A DNA stretch of 36,485 nucleotides, from positions 1 through 36,485 of the forward strand of contig NZ_JUET01000093.1 in NCBI RefSeq assembly GCF_001006485.1. Direction: 5' to 3'. Each line of letters starts with the position of its first letter. The first letter of the stretch is position 1. The stretch comes from Tannerella forsythia (GTDB lineage Bacteria > Bacteroidota > Bacteroidia > Bacteroidales > Tannerellaceae). Under the pieces are notes generated by a model that was given only the letters and a program-made list of their open reading frames with translations, had not been told where the DNA came from and did not search any database. Both the position numbers and the translations under genes were made by a program. This document shows positions 23,301 to 32,007 of this stretch, piece by piece.

Positions 23301-26300
23301 TTAGAAAGTTAAGTTAAATCCGAAAGTATAAATCACCGGCATGGGATACGTTCCTCTGTCGATACCCGATTCCAAGGCCGAGCCTTTCATCTCGGGCGTG
23401 TATCCCGTGTTACGTCGCCATGTTTTCAGGTTCTGAATATTCGCATACAGTCGCAGCGACTTCAGATGCAGCTTGCTCAACAGTGCCGGATGGAGTTTGT
23501 ATCCGAGCTGAACGTTACGTATGCGGAAGAAACTGCCGTCTTCGATGAAATAGTTCGAATTTAGCAGATTCAACGCCCGCGACGGGTTCAGAATCGGCTC
23601 CCAGTTGGACGTACCTTCACCGTGCCAGCGGTTCATCCGCGAGGTAAGGTAGTTTAACTGAGCATACGTCGGGTCATCCCAGGTCCGGTAGATTTCGTTG
23701 CCATAGACTCCCATCATGTCGACGCCCAGATCGAAGTTTCGATATTCGAGGTTGACGTTGAAACCGTAGGTAAGGTCGGGTGTCGGATTACCGATCATCG
23801 TACGGTCGTCCTGCGTGATCACGCCATCGCCGTTCACATCCTTAAATTTCAGGTCGCCGGGTGCCGGACTGCCGACTTTATTCGGGTAGTAACGCTTCAC
23901 GTCTTCTTTGTTCTGGTATACGCCGATAACCTGATAACCGTAGAAGTGTGCCACAGGATACCCTTCCATCGAACGCGAGATGCCTTTCGGTCCTTCAAAG
24001 ATGGCATCCTCGGGGCCACGTCCGAGCGAAAGCACCTGATTGTCGATTGTCGTCAGGTTACCTGATACGGTGTACTTCAGCCCGCTTTCCCCGATCTTAT
24101 CCGACCACGAAGCTGAAAGCTCCATGCCCCGGTTACGGATCTCTCCGAGATTTTCGAGCGAATTTTTCGCCCCCGAGAAACCCGATAACAAAACAATAAT
24201 ATCTTTCGTTACCTTGTTATAATACACCGGCTCAATACGAAGCCGATTCCCGAAGAAAGCAATCTCGAGACCGGCCTCCCATGCGTGCGTTTTCTCCCAC
24301 GACAGATTACGGGGCAGATACTTCAACGAATAGCCCGCGATGATGTTGTCGCCGAAAACAGCGCTGCCCGAGTTCTCCAGTCGAGGATATGTAGGATAAT
24401 GGAATCCTCCGGTATTCTGGCTTCCCAACACTCCCCACGAGCCTTTCAACTTCAGGTAATCGATCATCGACTGATTTTTCATGAACGCCTCTTCCGAAAC
24501 GACCCAGCCTGCACCGAGCGAATAGAAGTTCTCCCACGTGTTGCCTACCGAACGGAACACCGAAGCGCCGTCGCGACGGTACGACACGTTGAGCAAATAC
24601 CTGTTCTGATAGCTGTATAACGCCCGAAGCAGGTACGACATGGTAAAACGGCGGTGTTGTGCACCTTCGTTCGACGAGGCTTTCGCATCAATCGAGGAAA
24701 TCCACCATTTATCCTTGTCATTATCGGGAATCGAAAAGATGATATCATTAAGATGTTGTTCTCTTGCGCTTTCCAGCAGCGAATATTCGGTATAATTTGT
24801 GGTTAATCCGGCCATCGCCGTCAAGCTGTGTCCGCCCGACGACAAGTCGTAAGTCAGAATATAGTCGCTTTGTGCGACGGTACGTGTCGATTTATTTTGC
24901 GATACCGATTCGCGGTCGGTCAGATTCTCTTTGCCTGCAACATCGGGATTGTACACATAAATAATCGGACTGAATCTCCGCACTTCCCCTACGGCGTAAT
25001 CCAATGAGAAGGTAGTTTTAAATTTCAGATTTTTCAGAAGATCCACCTCGCCGTAGATATTTCCGGCCACCCGGTTGTTTACGCCGACCGCATGTCCGGC
25101 TCGCGTTTCCACGTCGATCATCGGGTTCCACACCTGTGCCCGCTGAAAATCAGGGAGCGTATGCAGCAGGCCGGTTTTCTCATGATAGACCGGAGCAATC
25201 GGTGCGGCCCGGATGGCTCCCGATACGCCTTTGGCATCGGACGGCCATGTACGCGAACCGTTTACCTGAAATCCGAAGCGCAAAAAATCAGTCACCTGAT
25301 AATCGCTGTTCAGGTTAGCCGTTACCTTCGAGTACTTTTCATGCAGAATATTGCCTTCCTCCGATGTGTAGCCGAGGCCTAAGTAGAAACGGTTCTTCTC
25401 GCTGGCGCCCGTGATGCTTACATTGTGGTTCGTCATAAAACCCTGCCGGAAGATCACGTCCTGCCAATCGGTATCGGCATTCCATTTCGCATAGTCGTAT
25501 GCGCCCAGTCCCTGATTGACTCGCTGTTCATCATATAGTTCGCGGAACTGAGCGGCATTGGTCATCGACATCCGGTCGGCGACATTTCTGAATCCGAACG
25601 ATGAGTTGATGTTCACAACCGTCTGCCCGGATTTGGCGCGTTTCGTATTCACGATAATCACCCCGTTGGCGCCGCGAACACCAAAAATCGCGAGTGATGA
25701 AGGGTCTTTCAATACTTCCATCGACTCGATATCGGCAGGGTTCAAATAGTTGATGTTGTCAGAAAACAGTCCATCCACAACATACAACGGCGCATATCCG
25801 TTGATCGAGTTTGTACCGCGGATACGAATCTCCGGATCCTGTCCGGCATGTCCGGCATTGACCACCTGCACTCCCGCAAGTTTCCCCTGTATGGAAGCCA
25901 ATGGGTTCGTCGACGGACGATCGGCAAACTCGGCGGCTTTGATACTGACGATCGACCCGGTCAGATCACGCTTCTTGGCGCTTCCGTAACCGATAACCAC
26001 AACTTCGTCCAATACCTGCCGATCCTCCGACATCATCACATCGATACGTGAGCGTCCGTTGACGGCCTGCTCCACCGTCGTCATACCGATATAACTGAAG
26101 ACCAACGTTGCCTGAGCCGGAACGTCGGATAACGTGTACGAACCGTCGATCCCGGTCACGGTCCCATTTGTCGTACCTTTTACCAGAATACTGACACCAA
26201 TAGCGGGCTCACCCGTGGCTTGCTCCGTTACAACGCCCGAAACGGTTATGCGTTGCTGGGCAAAAAGCCATAAGGGCATCAGCAGAAAACTAAAAACAAG

Positions 26301-26318
26301 TAGCGATTTACTTTTCAT
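23301..26318 (-). CDS. SusC/RagA-family TonB-dependent channel of the beta-1,2-glucan PUL
   Basis: 1005 residues. The signal peptide ends LWLFAQ (21). A carboxypeptidase-D-like domain follows, then the TonB box LDEVVVIGYG at about 103-112 and a plug with IRGTNSINGYAPLYVVDGL. The barrel ends VIYTFGFNLTF. It is first in the operon SusC-SusD-LamG-esterase-GH144. It does not share the duplicated head module of the two cassette SusC genes. No HTCS, SusR or ECF sigma gene is adjacent in the window, and the 295 bp upstream lack a convincing TAnnTTTG box, so regulation is unclear. Confidence 0.93.
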   Translation of the reverse strand: MKSKSLLVFSFLLMPLWLFAQQRITVSGVVTEQATGEPAIGVSILVKGTTNGTVTGIDGSYTLSDVPAQATLVFSYIGMTTVEQAVNGRSRIDVMMSEDRQVLDEVVVIGYGSAKKRDLTGSIVSIKAAEFADRPSTNPLASIQGKLAGVQVVNAGHAGQDPEIRIRGTNSINGYAPLYVVDGLFSDNINYLNPADIESMEVLKDPSSLAIFGVRGANGVIIVNTKRAKSGQTVVNINSSFGFRNVADRMSMTNAAQFRELYDEQRVNQGLGAYDYAKWNADTDWQDVIFRQGFMTNHNVSITGASEKNRFYLGLGYTSEEGNILHEKYSKVTANLNSDYQVTDFLRFGFQVNGSRTWPSDAKGVSGAIRAAPIAPVYHEKTGLLHTLPDFQRAQVWNPMIDVETRAGHAVGVNNRVAGNIYGEVDLLKNLKFKTTFSLDYAVGEVRRFSPIIYVYNPDVAGKENLTDRESVSQNKSTRTVAQSDYILTYDLSSGGHSLTAMAGLTTNYTEYSLLESAREQHLNDIIFSIPDNDKDKWWISSIDAKASSNEGAQHRRFTMSYLLRALYSYQNRYLLNVSYRRDGASVFRSVGNTWENFYSLGAGWVVSEEAFMKNQSMIDYLKLKGSWGVLGSQNTGGFHYPTYPRLENSGSAVFGDNIIAGYSLKYLPRNLSWEKTHAWEAGLEIAFFGNRLRIEPVYYNKVTKDIIVLLSGFSGAKNSLENLGEIRNRGMELSASWSDKIGESGLKYTVSGNLTTIDNQVLSLGRGPEDAIFEGPKGISRSMEGYPVAHFYGYQVIGVYQNKEDVKRYYPNKVGSPAPGDLKFKDVNGDGVITQDDRTMIGNPTPDLTYGFNVNLEYRNFDLGVDMMGVYGNEIYRTWDDPTYAQLNYLTSRMNRWHGEGTSNWEPILNPSRALNLLNSNYFIEDGSFFRIRNVQLGYKLHPALLSKLHLKSLRLYANIQNLKTWRRNTGYTPEMKGSALESGIDRGTYPMPVIYTFGFNLTF

Positions 26319-26613
26319 GGATATTCTTTTTTTAATGTTACTGCAAACAATCCGATTTTTTCACAAAAAAACCGATAATCCCCCTACTACCCAAAAAACG
26401 ACCTGCTGCAACGTTACGCCATGTTATAAAACATACGCCATATCCCTACGGCTTCACTACGGCAAAACGCTTTATCCTCTTTTAGATCAATACAATTATT
26501 TTCCCGACGAAAACAATATCAGGGATTGGTAGAGCTCCACATTCCCTTCATGGCTTTTTCTTCCTGCCGGATACGTATGGCGAGGAAACAGCCGTAAATC
26601 AATCCCTTTTCTT
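26319..26613. other. Intergenic region upstream of the PUL
   Basis: I found no consensus -7 box, hairpin or credible ORF. The nearest thing to a promoter on the minus strand is a one-mismatch TAACGTTG. Confidence 0.35.
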
Positions 26614-28002
26614 TCATTTCCGTTCCTTGATCCACGCGACGATGATTTCGAGTGCCGAAGGGGCAAACGTTTGTTCGATTGTAGCATATTCATCGAGGGC
26701 TCCGGTCGTGCACTCCTGGAAAAGATGATTTAACCCTGGAAGTTCGCGAACAGTAACATCAGTATTTCCTCCCTCCTCCAATGCTTTCCGGATAGCCGAC
26801 AAATTGGATTGTGCGGCAACTTGCATATCTTTCGTGCCATTGAGTGCCAGCACGGGACAGGTTACTTTTCGGAGCGTCGAGGCGGGATCATAGCGCAGAA
26901 AGTATTGCATCCACGGAGAGAGCATCCATCTTGCTGTGGCTTTCAAAAGCGAATCATCCACATCTATACTAAATTCAGGCTGAACAACTTGCTCGGACTG
27001 CCTTATGTAAACAGTCAGACTATCCAATACATACTTCTGATCACTGCATGTAAGAATTAATTCATACATCCTTTCTGTAATCCGGTTGTTTATCTTACGT
27101 GCGCTGTCCGGTACACCCGATGCTTTAGCCATATCTTCGACCTGTGTTTTCAATACTTCATGGCCGGGCACACCTACCCCGGCAAGCATCACCACAAACG
27201 CCACACGTTTGTTCCTCGCCGCGACCATCGGAGCGATGATGCCTCCTTCGCTGTGGCCGATCAGCCCTATCCGGAGAGAATCTACCTCGTGGCGAGTCCT
27301 CAGGTATTCGACGGCCGCTTCGGCATCATTGGAAAAATCGGACGAGGTAGCCGTAGAGAAACGGCCGCCGGACTGCGCCGTGCCGCGGTCATCATACCGC
27401 AGTACTCCGATACCGTTTCGGGTCAGGTAATCGGCTACCACTAAGAAGGGTTTATGTCCCATCAACTCTTCGTCACGGTTTTGAGGGCCACTGCCCGAGA
27501 TCAGAACGACAACGGGATACTTCCCTTCTTTCGCAGGCAACGTTAACGTGCCGGCCAGCGTGATGTTATCGGTCGAGTTAATAAACGTGACCTCTTCGGT
27601 GTAATACGGAAATGGCGGACGAGACTCTTGCGGGCGTTTGAACAGACCTTTGGATATATCGTTACGAACCATATCAAGCGGTATTTTCATCCCCACCTGC
27701 GAGAAGGTGCCTTTCAGCGTATCGTTTGCCAATACCGCATCATAAGAAGCCCCCAAGCTTCGCATAACGATACGCAACGCAGGAGGGTTGAATGTAACCG
27801 TATCGCACGGAATACCTTTCGCACCCTGATCGGGGCTGTCGAGCGTAGCAGAAAGTCCCTGCTCGCTTCGCTGAATGTGAAACACAAGGCGCAGTTTGAA
27901 ACCACTCACGGACATACTTCCGCTCCATGGTCCGGTAATCTCCTGTGCCGAGAGCATTCCCGTCATGAGCATTGCCACCATACATAGCATTCTTTTTTTC
28001 AT
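26614..28002 (-). CDS. Secreted alpha/beta hydrolase with N-terminal beta domain
   Basis: 462 residues with a signal peptide ending GMLSAQ (20). Residues 21-115 form a strand-rich domain (GPWSGSMSVSGFKLRLVFHI) that often precedes such hydrolases in Bacteroidetes. The catalytic domain has VVVLISGSGPQNRDE (164-178), nucleophile Ser251 in GHSEGG, Asp392 in NGTKDMQV and His426 in GLNHLFQ. It looks like a serine esterase or S33-type peptidase; the substrate is unknown. It lies upstream of the PUL on the same strand but with a 295-bp gap, so it is probably a separate unit. Confidence 0.8.
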   Translation of the reverse strand: MKKRMLCMVAMLMTGMLSAQEITGPWSGSMSVSGFKLRLVFHIQRSEQGLSATLDSPDQGAKGIPCDTVTFNPPALRIVMRSLGASYDAVLANDTLKGTFSQVGMKIPLDMVRNDISKGLFKRPQESRPPFPYYTEEVTFINSTDNITLAGTLTLPAKEGKYPVVVLISGSGPQNRDEELMGHKPFLVVADYLTRNGIGVLRYDDRGTAQSGGRFSTATSSDFSNDAEAAVEYLRTRHEVDSLRIGLIGHSEGGIIAPMVAARNKRVAFVVMLAGVGVPGHEVLKTQVEDMAKASGVPDSARKINNRITERMYELILTCSDQKYVLDSLTVYIRQSEQVVQPEFSIDVDDSLLKATARWMLSPWMQYFLRYDPASTLRKVTCPVLALNGTKDMQVAAQSNLSAIRKALEEGGNTDVTVRELPGLNHLFQECTTGALDEYATIEQTFAPSALEIIVAWIKERK

Positions 28003-28062
28003 AACAAAAAAAATGTATTCATGTTTTGGAAATAATCAGCCCGACCATAAAGCCGGCAATTG

Positions 28063-28070
28063 CAAAAATA
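28063..28070 (-). promoter_or_regulatory. Candidate -7 box for the alpha/beta hydrolase gene
   Basis: On the minus strand this reads TATTTTTG, fitting TAnnTTTG, about 60 bases upstream of the ATG at 28002. The region is AT-rich, so chance is possible. Confidence 0.4.
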
Positions 28071-28256
28071 TCAATTCTTCTGAATAAAATAAAACCTCAA
28101 TTGAATAATGTTTATTTCTTTTATCTTCAAAGTCTATTTCTTCAATACAAAATGATGCGAATGAAATCGTATTTTTGCAGGACTGACGAAATATTTTGCT
28201 TGTCATCCGGTCTCCCATTCGGATATATGCCTGTTTTAACGCTTTGCAATAAGACT

Positions 28257-28706
28257 TCAGACGGCTCCCTGCACTTTATATACCAGTTCCATCCATACCC
28301 AATAACGGAGGGCTTTGCCAAGTAGCATCCAGAAAGCGACCCACCATACGTTGGCACGTAAAAAACCGAGTGCCACGGCAATAAAATCGCCGATACCGGG
28401 TACGAACACGAAAAAAGCTGTCCATGAGCCTTTCCCGCTGATCCATTGCTGTACTTTCAGCAATTTGTCGATGTTGAGCCGAAGGTATTTCCTGATCCAT
28501 TCCACCTTCCCGGCTTTTCCGGTCCAATAGCATGTCATTCCGCCGAGAAAATTACCCATCGTCGCCGCAATCATACAAGGCAGATACGATGCGCCGCCCA
28601 ACAGGACTCCTGTGAGCACAACCTCGGAACTGAAAGGAAGGACGGTGGCCGCCAGAAAAGAGGCAATGAAAACACCGATGTACCCGTAATCGATCAGAAA
28701 GTCCAT
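28257..28706 (-). CDS. YqaA/DedA-like SNARE-associated membrane protein
   Basis: 149 residues with several membrane segments. The YqaA-type hallmarks are an N-terminal YGYIGVFIASFLAATVLPFSSE, a re-entrant-loop-like GNFLGGMTCYWTGKAG and later FFVFVPGIGDFIAVALGFLR. YqaA proteins are short relatives of DedA proteins, which are implicated in lipid transport and envelope homeostasis. The start overlaps the upstream gene by 13 bp, so the two are coupled. Last gene of the purD operon. Confidence 0.8.
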   Translation of the reverse strand: MDFLIDYGYIGVFIASFLAATVLPFSSEVVLTGVLLGGASYLPCMIAATMGNFLGGMTCYWTGKAGKVEWIRKYLRLNIDKLLKVQQWISGKGSWTAFFVFVPGIGDFIAVALGFLRANVWWVAFWMLLGKALRYWVWMELVYKVQGAV

Positions 28707-29710
28707 AAACGAACGAGCAGCAAGAGCATGAGGAAGATGACAATCAGGATATAGAACAAGTACGTCAACAGGTTACGTCGGTCGGAGAAGAAATAGGAAA
28801 CCAGCATGGATGAGGGTACATAGAAGAGGCATAGAAAATCGACCGAATGCTGTTCGTACAGGCCGAGCGGTATCAACGAATAGAACGCGAAGACCAACAG
28901 GAAGGAAAGAAATTGCCGTGTACGTATGTTATGCTCGAATTCATGCAGTAAAATATAGATATACGTAATAATCGTCAGACAAACGACACAAATCGAACTG
29001 AGCCATTCGATTCGCAGAGGATTACTCAGAAAGAACGGATGGATGGCCGCCAATTGCTCCTTCAGTACAATAAAGAGGGTGTAATCATGCTTCCAAAGAC
29101 ACCAGACAAATACGAACCCGAAGGTGGTAAGGATACCCAGCACGGAAGTGAGCAGGTTTTGAGGCGTCAGCGAATGCAGACGGTACATCCCGAACCAAAA
29201 AAGCGGCACCATCCAAAGCAGATGCGGCCAGATCAGACTGCCCAGACTCAGGTACACGGACCAATTGAAAACGCGTCCTGTCTGTTCGGGGCTTTGGTAC
29301 GAACTGAAAAGCTCAGCCAGCGCTCCGAGCAGGAAGAAAAGAGTGAGAGAGGCCGGACGAAGGGGGAAGATATCCGGATTAGTGCTGACAAAAAGTAGAA
29401 AAAAAAGAAAAGGCAACAGCGTCTTTCCTCGAACGATAACGAACGAAAAATTGATTCGCTGTATAATAAAAGCGAGCAAACAGATCAGCGAGCATCCGAT
29501 CAGGTAGGTGAAACGCTTGTCGGGCAGTATCGCACAGACAGCCTCCCACACCGGTGAGCCCCCCGTATTGCAAACGACCGGATAGCCGACCGAGTATTGA
29601 TATCCTACCGTCCAACATACCAGACAAACCAGTACGGTAAGGATAAGGTTGGGCAGTCTCGACAGATTAATCCGTTTTCTGCGCTGAAACTCTTCGGATT
29701 CTCGTCCCAT
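28694..29710 (-). CDS. Polytopic inner-membrane protein, unknown function (possibly DUF6427-like)
   Basis: 338 residues. A short basic cytoplasmic N-terminus (residues 1-18) is followed by about eight to nine hydrophobic segments, such as LILTVLVCLVCWTVGYQYS, FLFFLLFVSTNPDIFPL and LLTYLFYILIVIFLMLLLLV. No catalytic motif. Sequence character and context fit the Bacteroidetes DUF6427-type membrane proteins, but the family match is not certain. It starts 15 bp after the purD stop and overlaps the YqaA start, so all three genes form an operon. Confidence 0.6.
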   Translation of the reverse strand: MGRESEEFQRRKRINLSRLPNLILTVLVCLVCWTVGYQYSVGYPVVCNTGGSPVWEAVCAILPDKRFTYLIGCSLICLLAFIIQRINFSFVIVRGKTLLPFLFFLLFVSTNPDIFPLRPASLTLFFLLGALAELFSSYQSPEQTGRVFNWSVYLSLGSLIWPHLLWMVPLFWFGMYRLHSLTPQNLLTSVLGILTTFGFVFVWCLWKHDYTLFIVLKEQLAAIHPFFLSNPLRIEWLSSICVVCLTIITYIYILLHEFEHNIRTRQFLSFLLVFAFYSLIPLGLYEQHSVDFLCLFYVPSSMLVSYFFSDRRNLLTYLFYILIVIFLMLLLLVRLWTF

Positions 29711-29725
29711 ATCCGGTGGTGATGT

Positions 29726-31000
29726 TTACAGATCGAACCCGATATCACGCCGATAGTACTTCCTTTCGAAATCGATGGCCTCCGCTCCGGCATACGATTT
29801 CTTCAAGGCCTCTTCTTTCGTAATCCCGTATGAGCTGACAGCGATGACACGTCCGCCCGACGTAATGACGGCTCCATCTTTCCGGGTCGTTCCGGCATGA
29901 AACACGATACGGTCGGGTGTATGAACCGTGTCGAGGCCGGTGATGACTTTACCTTTCTCATAGGCTCCGGGGTATCCGCCGCTGACAAGCATCACGGTGA
30001 CAGCCGCACGCGCATCTTCGATCAGTTCGCACGTAGACAGGGTGCCTTGGGCTACTCCTTCGAGCAGATCAACAAGGTCGCTCTCGATACGTAACATCAC
30101 CACTTCCGTTTCGGGATCGCCCATACGACAGTTGTATTCGATCACCATCGGCTCATCTTTGACATTAATCAGTCCGAAAAAAATAACCCCTTTGTAGTCG
30201 ATCCCTTCGGTGCGCAACCCGTCGACCGTAGGACGGATGATGCGCTCCTCCACCTTTTGCATAAACAGAGCGTCGGCAAACAAAACGGGCGATACGGCCC
30301 CCATACCTCCGGTGTTCAAACCGGTATTGCCCTCGCCGATCCGTTTATAATCCTTCGCTACCGGAAGGATTTTGTAATCATTGCCATCGGTCAGCACAAA
30401 CACCGAACATTCGATACCGTCGAGGAACTCCTCGATAACAACCGTGCGGCCGGCCTCGCCAAACATGCCTTGCAACATCTCGCGCAGTCTCCTCTTTGCT
30501 TCGTCGAGCGAATCGATAATCAGCACACCCTTACCGGCTGCCAGTCCGTCGGCTTTCAGCACGTAAGGAGGAGATAAGGTTTCGAGAAAGGCCTCGCCGG
30601 CTGCCAGCTTGTCGGCGGTGAAGCTGCGGTAGCGTGCGGTAGGAATATCATGTCGCATCATAAAAGCCTTGGCAAAGTCTTTACTCCCTTCCAGTTGAGC
30701 TCCTTTACGACTCGGGCCAATGACCGGGATGCGAGCCAGCCCATCATCATCGCGGAAATAGTCATAGATCCCTGCCACCAGCGGATCCTCCGGCCCCACA
30801 ACGACCATATCGACGTGATTCGTCAACACAAACGTTTTGATGCCTGCAAAATCATTCGCTTGCAAGTCTACGTTTGTTCCCACAGTCGCTGTCCCCGCAT
30901 TACCGGGAGCAATATAAAGTTGTCCGATCTTCGGGCTTTGAGCCATTTTCCATGCTAATGCATGCTCGCGTCCTCCCGAACCTAATAGCAATATATTCAT
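29726..31000 (-). CDS. purD: Phosphoribosylamine-glycine ligase
   Basis: 424 residues, the normal length. PurD catalyses the second step of de novo purine synthesis, joining glycine to phosphoribosylamine with ATP. It has the N-terminal [18 protein letters not shown], the family signature [17 protein letters not shown], the ATP-grasp core with [14 protein letters not shown] (residues 146-159), and the highly conserved [13 protein letters not shown] and [12 protein letters not shown]. Its promoter box lies at 31131. Downstream are two membrane-protein genes in the same operon, with no obvious functional link. Confidence 0.95.
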   Translation of the reverse strand: MNILLLGSGGREHALAWKMAQSPKIGQLYIAPGNAGTATVGTNVDLQANDFAGIKTFVLTNHVDMVVVGPEDPLVAGIYDYFRDDDGLARIPVIGPSRKGAQLEGSKDFAKAFMMRHDIPTARYRSFTADKLAAGEAFLETLSPPYVLKADGLAAGKGVLIIDSLDEAKRRLREMLQGMFGEAGRTVVIEEFLDGIECSVFVLTDGNDYKILPVAKDYKRIGEGNTGLNTGGMGAVSPVLFADALFMQKVEERIIRPTVDGLRTEGIDYKGVIFFGLINVKDEPMVIEYNCRMGDPETEVVMLRIESDLVDLLEGVAQGTLSTCELIEDARAAVTVMLVSGGYPGAYEKGKVITGLDTVHTPDRIVFHAGTTRKDGAVITSGGRVIAVSSYGITKEEALKKSYAGAEAIDFERKYYRRDIGFDL

Positions 31001-31130
31001 CGTTCTTCTTGTTTATTTATCTATCTATTCTTTCTTGTCCCGATGTCCCTTCTTCTTGCACAAAGCCATCGGAAGACTGTCAACAGGCTGATTTTCGCGG
31101 TGGCGTCTTGCATACCACCAATATTTCCCG

Positions 31131-31138
31131 CAAAGATA
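31131..31138 (-). promoter_or_regulatory. Bacteroidales -7 box for the purD operon
   Basis: On the minus strand the sequence is TATCTTTG, an exact consensus match, about 130 bases before the purD ATG at 31000. No clear PurR-type site or riboswitch was recognised in the leader. Confidence 0.5.
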
Positions 31139-31202
31139 TGGAATTATTGTTGTCTTGTAAAAGTATTTATCGGATTAAAAATTAAACGGAGGCGGCGAAA
31201 CG

Positions 31203-31233
31203 AAAGCCCCTTTTTCGGCAAGGAAAGGGCTTT
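31203..31233 (-). terminator. Hairpin terminator downstream of marC
   Basis: aaagccc (31203-31209) pairs with gggcttt (31227-31233), with further partial pairing inside (ctttttc with aaggaa). It lies 55 bp past the MarC stop and before the purD promoter. The following sequence has only a short T run, so efficiency is uncertain. Confidence 0.5.
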
Positions 31234-31287
31234 GTGATAAAAATGAAGGCGGAGATCGTTGCGCACATCTTCATGATGGAGTCCACA

Positions 31288-31953
31288 TCATTCCGTCAGG
31301 GGCAGAGATATTGTTCCTTTCTTTAAGATATCAACTAAAATCGGTTGGGCGCCGCCAACGAAGCACTCGACGGCAATGACCATCAGAATCAATCCCATCA
31401 AACGCATCATAACATTATTTCCTGTTTCTCCGAGCACTTTAACAAGCCGAGTCGAGGCGCTGAGCATGAAAAAAGCGAAGAGATAGATGAGCGCCACGAT
31501 GCCAATTAGTACACCTTTCATCTCAATGGTATGCGCGTCCTGCATCAGAACAATGGCATTGGCAATGGCCCCCGGCCCGCAAAGCATCGGGATACCGAGC
31601 GGTGTGACGGAAATATCGTTGGCGTATGTCTTGATCTCCTCGTCTTTCAACCGGAGCGAAGTATAACGCGCCTGCAACATATCGAATCCGATTTTAAAGA
31701 TGATCACCCCTCCTACAATACGAAAGCCATTGGTCGAGATTCCGAAGAATTTGAATAAAAACTGTCCGGAAAAGATGAAGACCATCAAAGTGAGGAATGC
31801 AACGATGGTAGCCCGTCGTACAATGGCACGACGTTCCTTCTCGGTCATACCGTTTGTCATCGTCAGAAAGACGGGCATCGTTCCCAACGGATTCGTCAGT
31901 GTGAAGAAAGATGTAAAACACAGTAAAGCAAAAGGCAAAAGTCCTGAGTCCAT
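31288..31953 (-). CDS. MarC family (UPF0056) inner-membrane protein
   Basis: 221 residues with six hydrophobic segments. MarC-family features are the N-terminal FTLTNPLGTMPVFLTMT, the second half repeat with SVTPLGIPMLCGPGAIANAIVL, and the ending GLILMVIAVECFVGG. The function of the family is still unclear; the historical link to multiple antibiotic resistance was not confirmed. The gene starts 54 bp after the GH29 stop on the same strand, so read-through transcription from the fucosidase promoter is possible. Confidence 0.88.
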   Translation of the reverse strand: MDSGLLPFALLCFTSFFTLTNPLGTMPVFLTMTNGMTEKERRAIVRRATIVAFLTLMVFIFSGQFLFKFFGISTNGFRIVGGVIIFKIGFDMLQARYTSLRLKDEEIKTYANDISVTPLGIPMLCGPGAIANAIVLMQDAHTIEMKGVLIGIVALIYLFAFFMLSASTRLVKVLGETGNNVMMRLMGLILMVIAVECFVGGAQPILVDILKKGTISLPLTE

Positions 31954-32007
31954 TCTTATGAATTTTATTTATACGGCTGAAAAATGAGTTCTTCTGTTCT
32001 CACGTTG

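Noticed and set aside
28026-28325. Plus-strand ORF with a TATTTTTG box at 28170 nearby
   Set aside because: The ORF is antisense to the YqaA gene at its end and has no protein character; the box occurs in AT-rich DNA.
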